From Paraburkholderia panacisoli (GTDB lineage Bacteria; Pseudomonadota; Gammaproteobacteria; Burkholderiales; Burkholderiaceae): a stretch of DNA of 64,000 bases. The notes beneath the pieces were generated by a model. That model had not been told where the DNA came from and did not search any database. It worked only from the letters and a program-made list of their open reading frames with translations. Positions 8,269-17,356 of the stretch are shown one piece after another. How positions within the stretch are numbered: the first letter of the stretch is position 1; each line of letters starts with the position of its first letter. The DNA is taken from NCBI RefSeq assembly GCF_008369935.1, contig NZ_VTUZ01000018.1, forward strand, positions 112,771 through 176,770, written 5' to 3'. The position numbers and the translations under genes were made by a program.

Positions 8269-9276
8269 ATGAAAGCCGTCAAAATCGGTTCGCCCGCCAC
8301 CGTGGCGAATCTTCAAGTGGTCGACCTCGCGGACCCTGGTCAACCCGAGGCGGGACAGATTCGCGTGCGGATTCACGCGAGCTCGTTGAACTATCACGAC
8401 TACGGCGTGGCAAGCGGCAACCTGCCTGCGGAAGCGGGCCGGATTCCAATGGCGGACGGCGCTGGCATTGTCGAAGCGGTCGGCGCTGGCGTGAGCGAAT
8501 TCAAGGCCGGCGATCACGTGGTGTCATGCTTCTTCCCGTTCTGGGAAAACGGGCCGCCCGCCATCGCCGACTTCCGCACGACGCCCGGCGACGGCGTGGA
8601 CGGTTACGCGCGCGAAGTCGTCGTGTTGCCGGGCCGCTACTTCACGCGTGCACCGCGCGGCTACAGTCACGCCGAAGCAGCGACGCTGACTACGGCCGGG
8701 TTGACCGCGTGGCGCGCGCTCGTCGTGGATGGGCAGTTGAAGGCCGGCAGCACGGTGCTCGTGCTCGGCACAGGCGGCGTGTCGATTTTCGGCTTGCAGA
8801 TCGCCAAAGCGATGGGCGCGTCGGTGATCGCCACTTCGTCATCGGATGCGAAACTCGCGAAGCTTCGCGAGCTGGGCGCGGACCATACGATCAACTATCG
8901 CGACAATCCCGAATGGGGCAAGCAGGTTCGTCAGTTGACGGATGGACGAGGCGTCGATCATGTGATCGAAGTAGGCGGCCCTGGCACGTTGCCGCAGTCG
9001 ATTACCGCTTGCCGGATTGGCGGCCATATCGCGCTGATCGGCGTGTTGACCGGACGCGCGGGACCGGTGCCGACCGCTGCGTTGATGGCAAGACAGCAAC
9101 GCTTGCAAGGGCTGATCGTTGGCAGCCGCCAGGATCAGATCGACATGATTCGCGCGTTGGAAGTGACGGGCATCAAGCCAGTGATCGACAGCACGTTTGC
9201 GCTGGAGAAACTCGGCGATGCGTTCCGGCACGAGGAGTCGGGCGCGCACTTCGGGAAGATTTGCGTGACGATGTGA
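8269..9276 (+). CDS. Zinc-family alcohol dehydrogenase / quinone oxidoreductase-like protein
   Basis: This 335-residue MDR-family oxidoreductase has an N-terminal GroES-like domain (HASSLNYHDYGVASG) and a C-terminal Rossmann domain with LGTGGVSIFGLQIAKAMGA. The catalytic-zinc cysteine expected near residue 40 is replaced in SLNYHDY, so it is probably a zinc-independent NAD(P)H reductase of the quinone-oxidoreductase type. The ATG at 8269 follows CAAAGGGATGG; earlier in-frame starts lack a ribosome-binding site. It lies alone between the monooxygenase and a convergent ABC ATPase. The substrate is not apparent. Confidence 0.87.
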   Translation: MKAVKIGSPATVANLQVVDLADPGQPEAGQIRVRIHASSLNYHDYGVASGNLPAEAGRIPMADGAGIVEAVGAGVSEFKAGDHVVSCFFPFWENGPPAIADFRTTPGDGVDGYAREVVVLPGRYFTRAPRGYSHAEAATLTTAGLTAWRALVVDGQLKAGSTVLVLGTGGVSIFGLQIAKAMGASVIATSSSDAKLAKLRELGADHTINYRDNPEWGKQVRQLTDGRGVDHVIEVGGPGTLPQSITACRIGGHIALIGVLTGRAGPVPTAALMARQQRLQGLIVGSRQDQIDMIRALEVTGIKPVIDSTFALEKLGDAFRHEESGAHFGKICVTM

Positions 9277-9371
9277 CGAGCGCGTCGGCAGCGGGGGCGG
9301 AGGCCAGTCGAGGAGCGCGGCGCTACTCCCGCTGCTTCTACGGGGGCGGGACAGTGTTTTACCCGCAGCCC

Positions 9372-9995
9372 TCACCCGCGCCGCGCGAGGCCCGCGAAAT
9401 CGACGCTCGTCGCTTCGCACGCTTTCGTCAATGCCGTGTCGTAGCTGGTAAAGAACACCGTGCGCGTGCTCGCCAACGATTTGAACAAATCGACCAGCAC
9501 GGCGCGTGCGGCGGCGTCCAGGCCGCCGGCCGGTTCATCCGCGATGACAACGCGAGTCTCGCCAAGCGCCGCCGCCGTCAGGAAAAACTTCTTCCGCGTA
9601 CCAAACGACATCTGTTCGAAATGTTTGTCGAGATGTGGCGTGAGGCCGAAGCGGTCCGCCAGATCGAGCGTATCGCTTCCGACCGCGGTCTTTCTCTGAT
9701 CCGCCACATCCTTCAGATACTCGCGACCGGTCCGATCGGGATCGATCATGCAGTCCTCGGGGACATACGTGAGCACGGACTTCGCGGCGAGTGGCGCGCC
9801 GCGCAATGAATGGCCGCCGAGCCAGACGTCGCCCGAGTCGGCTTCGATCGTGCCGGCCAGGATGCCGAGCAACGTCGATTTTCCGCTGCCCGATTCATCG
9901 TTTAACGCGATACATCCTGATGCGGCGTCGTAATGCAGTCCCTGGAAGATGATGCGGTCGGCGTAGTGCTTGCTGAGGTTGTCGAATCGAAGCAT
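9372..9995 (-). CDS. Orphan ABC-type ATPase with altered Walker A and signature motifs
   Basis: This 207-residue protein is a single ABC nucleotide-binding domain. The Walker A reads NDESGSGKSTLL, where the first glycine of GxxGxGKS/T is aspartate. The signature is MSFGTRKKF in place of LSGGQ. Walker B is VVIADEPAGGLD, and the switch His is replaced in FFTSYDTAL. No permease or binding-protein gene is adjacent. It may work with a membrane partner elsewhere or be decaying. The neighbour on the left is convergent and the one on the right is the AroE-like gene on the same strand after 65 bp. Confidence 0.85.
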   Translation of the reverse strand: MLRFDNLSKHYADRIIFQGLHYDAASGCIALNDESGSGKSTLLGILAGTIEADSGDVWLGGHSLRGAPLAAKSVLTYVPEDCMIDPDRTGREYLKDVADQRKTAVGSDTLDLADRFGLTPHLDKHFEQMSFGTRKKFFLTAAALGETRVVIADEPAGGLDAAARAVLVDLFKSLASTRTVFFTSYDTALTKACEATSVDFAGLARRG

Positions 9996-10060
9996 GAGTT
10001 GGCGCGTAGGTGTTCAGCAGGTTGGCGTTGCGCCAGTTTAGCAGCGCAACGCCATCGCCT

Positions 10061-10903
10061 TCACCGGTCCGCGTCGAGCAGGAACGTCACCATCCGGTCG
10101 CACACACGGCCGAACATCTGCGTGCCCGTCACGGTCGGGCAGCCGCGCGCGCGCGCCGCTTCGATCAGCGGCGTGAGCGGCGGTTTAGTCACCACATCGC
10201 CGACGAACGTCGTGGCCGGCAAGCGCGATATGTCGATCGGCAACGGATCGTCCGCGCGCATGCCGAGCGGCGACGCGTTCACGACCACGTCGTATGCATG
10301 AGCTTGCACCGCGGCGTCCACGCTGCGTGCTTCGCCATGCCCGAGCGCATTCAATCTCCCGACCAGCGACGCGGTGCGTTCGGCATCGTTGTCGCGCACG
10401 TCGAGCAAGCCGACGCCGCTTTGCATCAGCGCATGGCCGATCGCGGAGCCCGCACCGCCGGCGCCGATCAGCAACGCGCGTTTGCCGCGCAACTCGCAGC
10501 CCGCATCGACGAGCGCCGCGACGAAACCGGTGCCGTCGAACATGCCGCCGTGCCAGTGCCCGTCCGCTGTACGGCGCAGCGTGTTGACCGCGCCGAGGAA
10601 CGCCGCTTCCCCGGACAAGGTCGAGCAATATTCGGCGGCGCTGAACTTGTGCGGCACCGTGATGATCACGCCGTCGACGTTGCGCATCGGCGTGACGCCC
10701 GCGAAGAACGCGGGCAGGTCGGCGGGGGCGACGTGAGCGGGGACCACCAGCGCGTCGCGGCCGGCGGCGCGCAACGCGGCGGTCACGCCGGACGGCGAGC
10801 GCACCTGCGCAATCGGATCGCCGACGATGAAATACACCCGCGTCGCGCCGCTAAGGCCCTCGTCGAGCGAAGCGGAAAACGGCAGTGCGTGAGCTTGCGT
10901 CAT
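10061..10903 (-). CDS. AroE-like shikimate/quinate dehydrogenase
   Basis: This 280-residue protein belongs to the shikimate dehydrogenase family. The catalytic pair is present as K86 (in TVPHKFSA) and D123 (in MFDGTGF), with N107 between them, and the nucleotide fold is GAGGAGSAIG (148-157). The substrate-loop motif is RSPS near residue 36. A biosynthetic AroE would normally sit elsewhere; here the gene lies in a catabolic cluster, so it more likely oxidises a quinate- or shikimate-like alicyclic hydroxy acid with NAD(P). It is the second gene of a leftward pair after the epimerase. Confidence 0.88.
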   Translation of the reverse strand: MTQAHALPFSASLDEGLSGATRVYFIVGDPIAQVRSPSGVTAALRAAGRDALVVPAHVAPADLPAFFAGVTPMRNVDGVIITVPHKFSAAEYCSTLSGEAAFLGAVNTLRRTADGHWHGGMFDGTGFVAALVDAGCELRGKRALLIGAGGAGSAIGHALMQSGVGLLDVRDNDAERTASLVGRLNALGHGEARSVDAAVQAHAYDVVVNASPLGMRADDPLPIDISRLPATTFVGDVVTKPPLTPLIEAARARGCPTVTGTQMFGRVCDRMVTFLLDADR

Positions 10904-10983
10904 GTTCGAATCTCCAGAGAATGAAGCCCTGTTGCATCGTGCACGATGCCGGGCTGTCCTGCTTGATCGGGTTGAGGTGCGAG

Positions 10984-11871
10984 TTAGCGATAGAACGCCA
11001 CGGTTTGCTGCAAGCCCTGTTCGAGCGGCGTGTGCGGCAGACCCGGCAGCAGTTCCGCAAGTGCGGGGTCGACGGGAAACGAGGTGGCGATCGGCAACGG
11101 TTGACCGGCTGCATCGATGCGCGCGCCCGGCACGATCTCCTCGATCCGTTCGATGACCTGGTCCACCGAAACGATGTCGCCCGCCAGCGTGAACACGTGC
11201 GCGCCGCGCGGCGCTTCAAACAGCGCGGCTTCGTAAGCGGCGGCCACGTCGTCCGCGAACACGAGGCCGGTCGAACCGCTGAACGGGATCGTGTACCGCT
11301 CGTGCCGCGCCGCGGCGCGGCACGCGAGGCTCGGTCCGGCGCTCGAACCGGTTTCGCGTCCGGCGCCATACACGACGAGCGGCCGGAAGCCCACGCTGGC
11401 GATGCCGTGGTCGTGCCAGTAAGCGCGCGCCGCGCCTTCGCACGCGAGTTTGAACGCACCATATAAGGTCTGCGGAAACGGCACGCTGCCGTCGTCGGGA
11501 CCGAACACGCCCGCGCTGCTCGCATACAACAGGCTTTTCAGGCCGGCGGCGCGCGCGGCTTCGAATACGTTGAGCGTGCCGATCAGATTGATTTGCGCGC
11601 CGCGCACCGGATCGAGCGCGCACGCCGGCGTCAGCACGCCGGCCAGATGAATCACCGCTTCGCAACCGTCCAGTGCGCGCGACACGTCGTCCGCTAGCGC
11701 GATGTCGCCGCTCGCCCATTGCACTGACGCGGCCCGCTCCGGTGCGAGCGCTTCCAGCAGCGGCGAGCCGGCGCGCAGATCGAACGCCTTGACGCTCAGG
11801 CCTTTGTCGAGCAGGCGGCGCATCACCCACGCCGCCAGAAAACCGCTTCCTCCAGTCACCAATACGCGCAT
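10984..11871 (-). CDS. NAD-dependent epimerase/dehydratase (extended SDR)
   Basis: This 295-residue extended SDR begins MRVLVTGGSGFLAAWV, the NAD-binding glycine motif. The catalytic residues are present as Ser in YASSAGVFG and Tyr/Lys in LYGAFK (YxxxK). The start at 11871 is the natural family N-terminus; a longer reading frame upstream is only an antisense opening. It diverges from the first flavoprotein gene across a promoter holding the palindrome at 11919-11933, and is followed after 80 bp by the AroE-like gene. Its substrate is unknown, but membership in the ring-oxidation cluster is supported by the shared operator. Confidence 0.88.
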   Translation of the reverse strand: MRVLVTGGSGFLAAWVMRRLLDKGLSVKAFDLRAGSPLLEALAPERAASVQWASGDIALADDVSRALDGCEAVIHLAGVLTPACALDPVRGAQINLIGTLNVFEAARAAGLKSLLYASSAGVFGPDDGSVPFPQTLYGAFKLACEGAARAYWHDHGIASVGFRPLVVYGAGRETGSSAGPSLACRAAARHERYTIPFSGSTGLVFADDVAAAYEAALFEAPRGAHVFTLAGDIVSVDQVIERIEEIVPGARIDAAGQPLPIATSFPVDPALAELLPGLPHTPLEQGLQQTVAFYR

Positions 11872-11918
11872 TGCTGTGTCTCCGTGAAATGTTTCAACGC
11901 TTTGCATTTTCGCTTTTG

Positions 11919-11933
11919 TGGAATAGTATTCCA
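11919..11933. promoter_or_regulatory. IclR-type operator palindrome, copy 1
   Basis: TGGAATAGTATTCCA is a perfect 15-bp palindrome midway between the divergent epimerase and flavoprotein genes. It closely matches the E. coli IclR consensus TGGAAATNATTTCCA. A second copy differing at one base lies at 13867-13881 and a weaker one at 18820-18834. The IclR-family regulator at 18870 is the obvious candidate ligand. Confidence 0.82.
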
Positions 11934-12027
11934 ATTCAAGAGCAAATTCTAGATGCGCGACGAGCGGTGAAAAATTCAGCCTGGTCGTCGCCGGCAAAAG
12001 ATCACAAAGGGCACAAAGGAGCAGCAG

Positions 12028-13827
12028 ATGGTGGAGACACTCAGCGGTTTGCAACCGGACGAAAAGTTCGACGTCGTCGTGATCGGCGCGGGCGGGGCGG
12101 GCATGTCGGCGGCGCTGTTCGCCGCGATCGACGGCGCGCGCGTGTTGCTGGTCGAAAGCACCGAATACGTGGGCGGCACCACCGCTTACTCGGCCGGCAC
12201 CACGTGGATACCCGCTTCGATGCACGGCCCGTCGGTCAACCCGGACGACAGCAGCGCGAACGCCGAGGCCTTTCTGCGCCGCGCGGTCGGCGAGCGCAGC
12301 AACGAGGCGTTGCGCCGCGCGTTCCTGCAGGCGGGTCCGCAGGCCGTCGCGCACATCGAGGCGAATTCGGACGTGAAGTATCGCGCGCGCCCGTTTCATC
12401 CCGACTATCTGTCCGAACTCGAGGGGTCGACATTGCGCGGCCGCGCGCTCGAACCGCTCGCATTCGACGGCCGCAAGCTCGGCAAACAGTTCGCGCTGAT
12501 CCGTCCGCCGATCCCCGAGTTCACGGTGCTCGGCGGGATGATGGTCGATCGCGACGATGTCGGTCATCTGCTCAACATGACGAAGTCGTTGAAGTCGCTG
12601 CGCCATGCGGTCAAGCTGCTCGCGCGTCATGCGCGCGACCGCATGAGCTGGCCGCGCGGCACGCGTCTCGTGATGGGCAATGCGCTGATCGGCCGCTTGC
12701 TGCATTCGCTGCTGACGCGCGACGTCACGGTGCTGGTGAACACGAAACTGGAGTCGTTGCACACCGGCGCGAGCGGCAGCGTCGAAGGCATGACGCTCAG
12801 TCAGAACGGCCAGCGCCGCCGGATCACGGTGACAGGTGGCGTGATTCTCGCGAGCGGGGGTTTCAACCGGCATCCGCAACGGCGTCGCACGATGCTGCCG
12901 GGCGCCGACCCCAGCTGGTGTCCCGGCGCGCCGGGCCACACGGGCAGCGCGCACGATCTGGCGCTCGCGATCGGCGCGCGTTACGGCGAAGGCGCGCTGA
13001 GCAACGCGTTCTGGGCACCGGTCTCAGTGCGCAAACGCCGCGATGGCACGACCGCGGTGTTCCCGCATTTCCTGATGGATCGCGGCAAGCCGGGCATGCT
13101 CGTGGTCAATCAGCAAGGCAAGCGTTTCCTCAACGAAAACACCTCGTATCACCTGTTCGGGATTGCGATGCAGGAAGCGCATCGCAAGACGCCGTCGGTG
13201 CCCGCGTATCTCGTCACGGATGCGCAAGGCCTGCGCAAATACGGACTCGGCATGGTGCGGCCGGGCGGCAAGGGCCTCGCGCCATTTCTCGCGGACGGCT
13301 ATCTGACCCGCGCCGATACGCTCGACGAACTCGCGGCGAAGCTCGGCATCGAGTCCGCCGGACTCGCCGACAGCGTCGCGCGCATCAACGAATACGCGCG
13401 AACCGGCGTGGACCTGGATTTTCAGCGCGGCACCACCGACTACCAGCGCGCCAACGGCGACGCGAACTGGCAAGGGCCGAATCCGTGCCTCGGGCCGATC
13501 GGGCGCGCGCCGTTCTACGCGGTGCGGCTCTATCCGGGCGACATCGGCGCGGCGACCGGCCTTGTCAGCGATCAGAAGGGCCGCGTGGTGGGCCGCGACG
13601 ATCAGCCGATCGGCGGGCTGTACGCGTGCGGCAACGATATGCAATCGGTCATGGGCGGCGTGTATCCCGGACCCGGCATCACGCTCGGACCCGGGCTCAC
13701 GTTTGCCTATCTCGCAGGGCGCGATGCGGCGGCGCGTGCGAAAGGGGCGCGGCCAGATGCGGCCTCGGCGGCTTCATCTGGTTGGGTCGGCGGGGCAGCA
13801 CGGCGGGACAAGGAAAAAATCCTCTGA
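12028..13827 (+). CDS. FAD-dependent dehydrogenase, KstD / fumarate-reductase flavoprotein family (1)
   Basis: This 599-residue flavoprotein starts with the dinucleotide fold VVVIGAGGAGMSAALFAA and has the C-terminal FAD block GGVYPGPGITLGPGLTFAYLAG. The Tyr of GGVYPGPG and the Tyr in NENTSYH match positions where 3-ketosteroid delta-1-dehydrogenases place catalytic tyrosines, so a 1,2-desaturation of a cyclic ketone is more likely than fumarate reduction. The ribosome-binding site AAAGGAG precedes the ATG. A paralogue follows 101 bp downstream. The poorly conserved tail after residue 575 is Ala/Gly-rich. Exact substrate unknown. Confidence 0.9.
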   Translation: MVETLSGLQPDEKFDVVVIGAGGAGMSAALFAAIDGARVLLVESTEYVGGTTAYSAGTTWIPASMHGPSVNPDDSSANAEAFLRRAVGERSNEALRRAFLQAGPQAVAHIEANSDVKYRARPFHPDYLSELEGSTLRGRALEPLAFDGRKLGKQFALIRPPIPEFTVLGGMMVDRDDVGHLLNMTKSLKSLRHAVKLLARHARDRMSWPRGTRLVMGNALIGRLLHSLLTRDVTVLVNTKLESLHTGASGSVEGMTLSQNGQRRRITVTGGVILASGGFNRHPQRRRTMLPGADPSWCPGAPGHTGSAHDLALAIGARYGEGALSNAFWAPVSVRKRRDGTTAVFPHFLMDRGKPGMLVVNQQGKRFLNENTSYHLFGIAMQEAHRKTPSVPAYLVTDAQGLRKYGLGMVRPGGKGLAPFLADGYLTRADTLDELAAKLGIESAGLADSVARINEYARTGVDLDFQRGTTDYQRANGDANWQGPNPCLGPIGRAPFYAVRLYPGDIGAATGLVSDQKGRVVGRDDQPIGGLYACGNDMQSVMGGVYPGPGITLGPGLTFAYLAGRDAAARAKGARPDAASAASSGWVGGAARRDKEKIL

Positions 13828-13866
13828 TGAACCAGGGCACAACCTGGATTAAATAAAGTTATGAAA

Positions 13867-13881
13867 TGGAATAGTATTCAA
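13867..13881. promoter_or_regulatory. IclR-type operator palindrome, copy 2
   Basis: TGGAATAGTATTCAA differs from the perfect palindrome at 11919-11933 at a single base. It lies 48 bp before the start of the second flavoprotein gene, in the 101-bp gap between the paralogues. This indicates that the second flavoprotein has its own regulated promoter. Confidence 0.8.
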
Positions 13882-13928
13882 CAAACGAGTCGCACCCGAT
13901 CTCTGTTTAACGATGAAGCGAATTGGCG

Positions 13929-15731
13929 ATGAAGCGTGAACCGATCCTCGAATGTGATGTGCTGGCGCTGGGTTCCGGCGCCGCTGGTCTGGCCGCCGCG
14001 GTGACCGCCGCGACGCGCGGGCTGCGCGTGATGGTGGCCGAGAAGGCCGACGTGTTCGGCGGCACGAGCGCATGGTCGGGCGGCTGGATGTGGATTCCCG
14101 GCAACCCGCTCGCTATGCGCGCCGGAATCGCGGAGGAATCCGAAGCATCGCGGACCTATCTGCGCAACGAACTCGGTGCGCACTTCGACACCGCCAAGGT
14201 CGACGCATTGCTCGAAGCCGGTCCGCAGATGGTCGAGTTTTTCGAACGCCATACGTCGATGCGTTTCATCGACGGCAATCGCATTCCCGATTTTCATACG
14301 ACGCCGGGCGCGGCGAGCGGCGGCCGCTCGGTGTGCGCGATGCCGTTCGACGGCCGTGAACTCGGTCCGCTGATCGACCGGCTGCGCCCGCCGCTCGGCG
14401 TCGTGACGCTCAAGGGTATGGCGATCGGCTCGGGCCAGGATCTCGCGCACTTCTTCAATGCCACGCGCTCGCTGCGCTCGGCGGTGCACGTGCTGCGGCG
14501 GCTCGCGGCCTTCGCGGGCCACAAGCTGCGTTATGGCCGCTCGATGCATCTGGTGAACGGCAACGCGCTGGTCGCGCGTCTGCTGAAATCGGCGCATGAC
14601 CGTGGGGTCGATTTGCGCACGAACGCGAAGGCGGTCGCGTTGCTGCGCGAAGCGGGTGGTGAAGCCGGTAAAGAAGGCGGCCGCGTAACCGGTGCGCGCG
14701 TCGAGATAGAGGGCGTGCCGCACGAAGTGCGAGCCGCGCGCGGCGTGGTGCTCGCGTGCGGCGGCTATCCACACGACCTCGCGCGCCGCGCGCAGACTTT
14801 CGCTTATACGCCGTCGGGGCGCGAGCACTGGTCCGCTGCGCCGCTCACGAATACCGGCGACGGCATCCGTCTCGGCGAAGCGGTCGGCGGCCATTTCGAT
14901 GCGTCGCTCGAAACGCCCGCGGCATGGGCGCCGGTCTCGCTCGTGCCGCAAGGCGACGGCCAGCCGGCCGCCGCGTTTCCGCATCTGATCGAGCGCGCGA
15001 AGCCGGGCGTGATCGCGGTGACGCGGGCAGGGCAGCGCTTCGTCAATGAAGCGTCGTCGTATCACGACTTCATCAGCGCGCTGATCGGCACGACGCCCGC
15101 CAGCGACGAAGTCTGCGCGTGGCTGATCTGCGACCATCGTTTTCAGCGCCGTTATGGCCTCGGTTTTTCAAAGCCGTTTCCGTTTCCCACCGCTCCGTAT
15201 CGCCGCTCAGGCTATCTGAAACGCGCGAACAGTCTGGCCGAACTGGCCGCGCAATGCGGGATCGATCCACAAGGGCTCGCGAGCACCGTCGCCGCCTACA
15301 ACAGCTACGCGAAGGACGGCCACGATCCGCAATTCCACAAGGGCTCGACGCCATACAACCGCGTGCAGGGCGACGCGCGGCACGCGCCGAACCCGTGCGT
15401 CGCGCCGCTCGAAGACGGTCCATTCTACGCGGTCAAGTTGCTGCCCGGCAGCCTCGGCACGTTCGCGGGCCTCGCCACCGACGCCAGCGCCCAGGTACTC
15501 GGCGACAACGGCCAACCGGTGCCGGGCCTGTACGCGGTCGGCAACGACAGCGCCAGCATGATGGGCGGCTGTTATCCGAGCGGCGGCATCACGCTCGGCC
15601 CCGCGATGACCTTCGGTTATCTCGCGGGACTTGCTCTGGCCAGTGCAGCGCAAACGGCAAAGTCGGACTCGACGAAACAACCCACCCCGCCCACGAATTC
15701 CACCATCCAGTCACAAGGACACATGCAATGA
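13929..15731 (+). CDS. FAD-dependent dehydrogenase, KstD / fumarate-reductase flavoprotein family (2)
   Basis: This 600-residue paralogue of the preceding flavoprotein begins with the FAD fold LALGSGAAGLAAAVTAA and ends with GGCYPSGGITLGPAMTFGYLAG. The two catalytic-type tyrosines (NEASSYH and GGCYP) are retained. An ATG at 13929 is chosen; a TTG two codons earlier is possible. Two tandem KstD-like enzymes recall the two 4-oxocyclohexanecarboxylate desaturases of cyclohexanecarboxylate aromatisation, which is family knowledge used as analogy only. The stop codon overlaps the NIPSNAP start (ATGA at 15728-15731), so translation is coupled. Confidence 0.9.
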   Translation: MKREPILECDVLALGSGAAGLAAAVTAATRGLRVMVAEKADVFGGTSAWSGGWMWIPGNPLAMRAGIAEESEASRTYLRNELGAHFDTAKVDALLEAGPQMVEFFERHTSMRFIDGNRIPDFHTTPGAASGGRSVCAMPFDGRELGPLIDRLRPPLGVVTLKGMAIGSGQDLAHFFNATRSLRSAVHVLRRLAAFAGHKLRYGRSMHLVNGNALVARLLKSAHDRGVDLRTNAKAVALLREAGGEAGKEGGRVTGARVEIEGVPHEVRAARGVVLACGGYPHDLARRAQTFAYTPSGREHWSAAPLTNTGDGIRLGEAVGGHFDASLETPAAWAPVSLVPQGDGQPAAAFPHLIERAKPGVIAVTRAGQRFVNEASSYHDFISALIGTTPASDEVCAWLICDHRFQRRYGLGFSKPFPFPTAPYRRSGYLKRANSLAELAAQCGIDPQGLASTVAAYNSYAKDGHDPQFHKGSTPYNRVQGDARHAPNPCVAPLEDGPFYAVKLLPGSLGTFAGLATDASAQVLGDNGQPVPGLYAVGNDSASMMGGCYPSGGITLGPAMTFGYLAGLALASAAQTAKSDSTKQPTPPTNSTIQSQGHMQ

Positions 15732-16339
15732 CTCTCTACGACGTCGTCACGCTCACAGTGAAAATCGGCGCGAACGCGCAGGTCTTCGAAAGTATCAAGG
15801 CAAGCGGCGACCAGCCCGGCTCGAAACTGCTCGGCTGCTGGTACTCCGATATCGGCGCGCTCGGGCAGGTCCTGGTGCTGCGCGGTTTCGACTCCGAAGC
15901 GTCGCTGATCACCGAGCGCAAGCGCATGCTGCTCGAAGGCAATCCGTTCGGTTGCGGCGAATTCGTCACCGACGTGAAGATCGACAGCTATGCGCTGTTC
16001 CCGTTTCTGCCGCCGATCGAGCCGGCCGTGCACGGCGGCATCTACGAGATGCGCGTCTATGGCACGAAGCTGGCGAGCCTGCAGCACACCATCGATGCCT
16101 GGGAGAAGGCCGTGCCCGAGCGTACCCGGCGCTCGCCGCTCGTCGGCGCGATGTATTCGCTCGACGGCACGGTGCCGCGCTTTCTGAACATCTGGCCGTA
16201 TGCGAGCGTCGACGAACGCTCGCGGATTCGCGCGGAAGCGGTGCAGGACGGCATCTGGCCGCCCAAGGGCGGCCCGGCGCACCTGACCACGATGGAGTCG
16301 ACCATCTGCGTGCCGGCGCCGTTCTCGCCGCTGCGCTGA
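15728..16339 (+). CDS. NIPSNAP-family protein
   Basis: This 203-residue protein has two related ferredoxin-like halves. The second, starting GGIYEMRVYGTKLASLQHTI, is a clear NIPSNAP domain (typical motif YELRxYxxxPG). The first half, from MTLYDVVTLTVKIG, is a degenerate copy. NIPSNAP proteins form dimeric alpha-beta barrels and often accompany bacterial catabolic enzymes, but their activity is mostly unknown. The gene overlaps the preceding flavoprotein stop by ATGA, which ties its function to that enzyme. A strong hairpin follows at 16361. Confidence 0.87.
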   Translation: MTLYDVVTLTVKIGANAQVFESIKASGDQPGSKLLGCWYSDIGALGQVLVLRGFDSEASLITERKRMLLEGNPFGCGEFVTDVKIDSYALFPFLPPIEPAVHGGIYEMRVYGTKLASLQHTIDAWEKAVPERTRRSPLVGAMYSLDGTVPRFLNIWPYASVDERSRIRAEAVQDGIWPPKGGPAHLTTMESTICVPAPFSPLR

Positions 16340-16360
16340 ACGAGACTGAACGAAGTTGAC

Positions 16361-16392
16361 CGCACTGAGCGCGCGAGTCCGCGCTCAGTGCG
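16361..16392 (+). other. Perfect 13-bp intercistronic hairpin
   Basis: CGCACTGAGCGCG at 16361-16373 pairs perfectly with CGCGCTCAGTGCG at 16380-16392 across a 6-nt loop. It lies between the NIPSNAP stop and the TIM-barrel start, 25 bp before that ATG. There is no T-run on either side, so it is more likely an mRNA-processing or stability element, or a partial terminator, than a full intrinsic terminator. Confidence 0.7.
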
Positions 16393-16417
16393 CCGCATCT
16401 GAACACGAGGAGACGAC

Positions 16418-17251
16418 ATGACCCAGCATCACTCGCGAGCGCTCTCGCTATCGGCGTTGACGGTGCTCGAGCTGAGCCCGCCGCAGATGGTGGAGTGCGC
16501 CGCGCAGGCCGGCTACGACTTCGTCGGGCTGCGCCTGTTACCCGCCACCGATCATGAAGTGCGCCACGAGATCATCGGCCCCACGCCGTTAAAGCGCGAG
16601 ACGCTTGCGCGATTGCGCGACACCGGGATCCAGGTACTCGACGTCGAGATTCTGCGGCTCAAGCCCGACACCGACGTGAGCGCCTATGCGCCGATGCTCG
16701 ACACCGCCGCCGAACTCGGTGCGCGCTACGTGCTGGTCGCGGGCAACGATCCCGACGAAGCGCGCACGGCAGAGCGTCTCGCGCAACTGTGCGATCTGGC
16801 CGCGCCGCTCGGCCTGTCGCCGTCGCTCGAACCGATGCCGTGGACCGACGTGAAGGACATCACGCAAGGCGCGCGCATCGTGAAAGCAGCGGCGCGGCCC
16901 AACACAGGCTTGATCGTCGATCCGATTCACTTCGACCGCGCGGAGTCGTCGACCGACGCATTGCGTGCATTGCCGCGCGAGTACTTCGGCTACGTGCAGT
17001 TTTGCGATGCGCCGGCCGAGCGTCCCGCCGACCTCGACACGCTACTGTTCCAGGCGCGTTGCGAGCGTCTGATCCCGGGCGACGGTGGTATCGATCTCGC
17101 CGGCATCCTGCGCGCGTTGCCGGATCATTTGCCGCTCAGCATCGAAGTGCCGACGCAGCAGTGGGCGCGCACCGCGCCCGCGCTCGCGCGTGCCCGCAAG
17201 CTGCGCGAAGCGACGCTCGGCGTACTCGAACGGGCTTACGCGACGACGTGA
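16418..17251 (+). CDS. Sugar-phosphate isomerase/epimerase-like TIM barrel (xylose-isomerase fold)
   Basis: This 277-residue protein has the AP-endonuclease-2 / xylose-isomerase TIM-barrel fold. Candidate metal ligands appear in order as Glu in SLEPMPW, Asp and His in VDPIHFDR, and Glu in SIEVPTQQW, with RLIPGDGGIDL near the C-terminus. Family members include sugar isomerases and 3-dehydroshikimate dehydratases. With an AroE-like dehydrogenase in the same cluster, dehydration or isomerisation of an alicyclic ring acid is a reasonable guess, but sugar-type substrates are not excluded. The start has GAGGAGACGAC just upstream. Carrier gene follows after 105 bp. Confidence 0.87.
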   Translation: MTQHHSRALSLSALTVLELSPPQMVECAAQAGYDFVGLRLLPATDHEVRHEIIGPTPLKRETLARLRDTGIQVLDVEILRLKPDTDVSAYAPMLDTAAELGARYVLVAGNDPDEARTAERLAQLCDLAAPLGLSPSLEPMPWTDVKDITQGARIVKAAARPNTGLIVDPIHFDRAESSTDALRALPREYFGYVQFCDAPAERPADLDTLLFQARCERLIPGDGGIDLAGILRALPDHLPLSIEVPTQQWARTAPALARARKLREATLGVLERAYATT

Positions 17252-17356
17252 GCCGTCAACCTCGTGCCGGTCCACCGGCGTGAAGCGCACCGCAAAGATG
17301 CGCTACGGACCGGCGCTGTCAATCGATAAAGACAAGAACGATCTGGAGACAAGCAG

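Noticed and set aside
11872..12954. A 361-codon N-terminal extension of the epimerase
   Set aside because: It runs antisense through the first flavoprotein gene and across the operator; the Rossmann motif begins exactly at the ATG at 11871.
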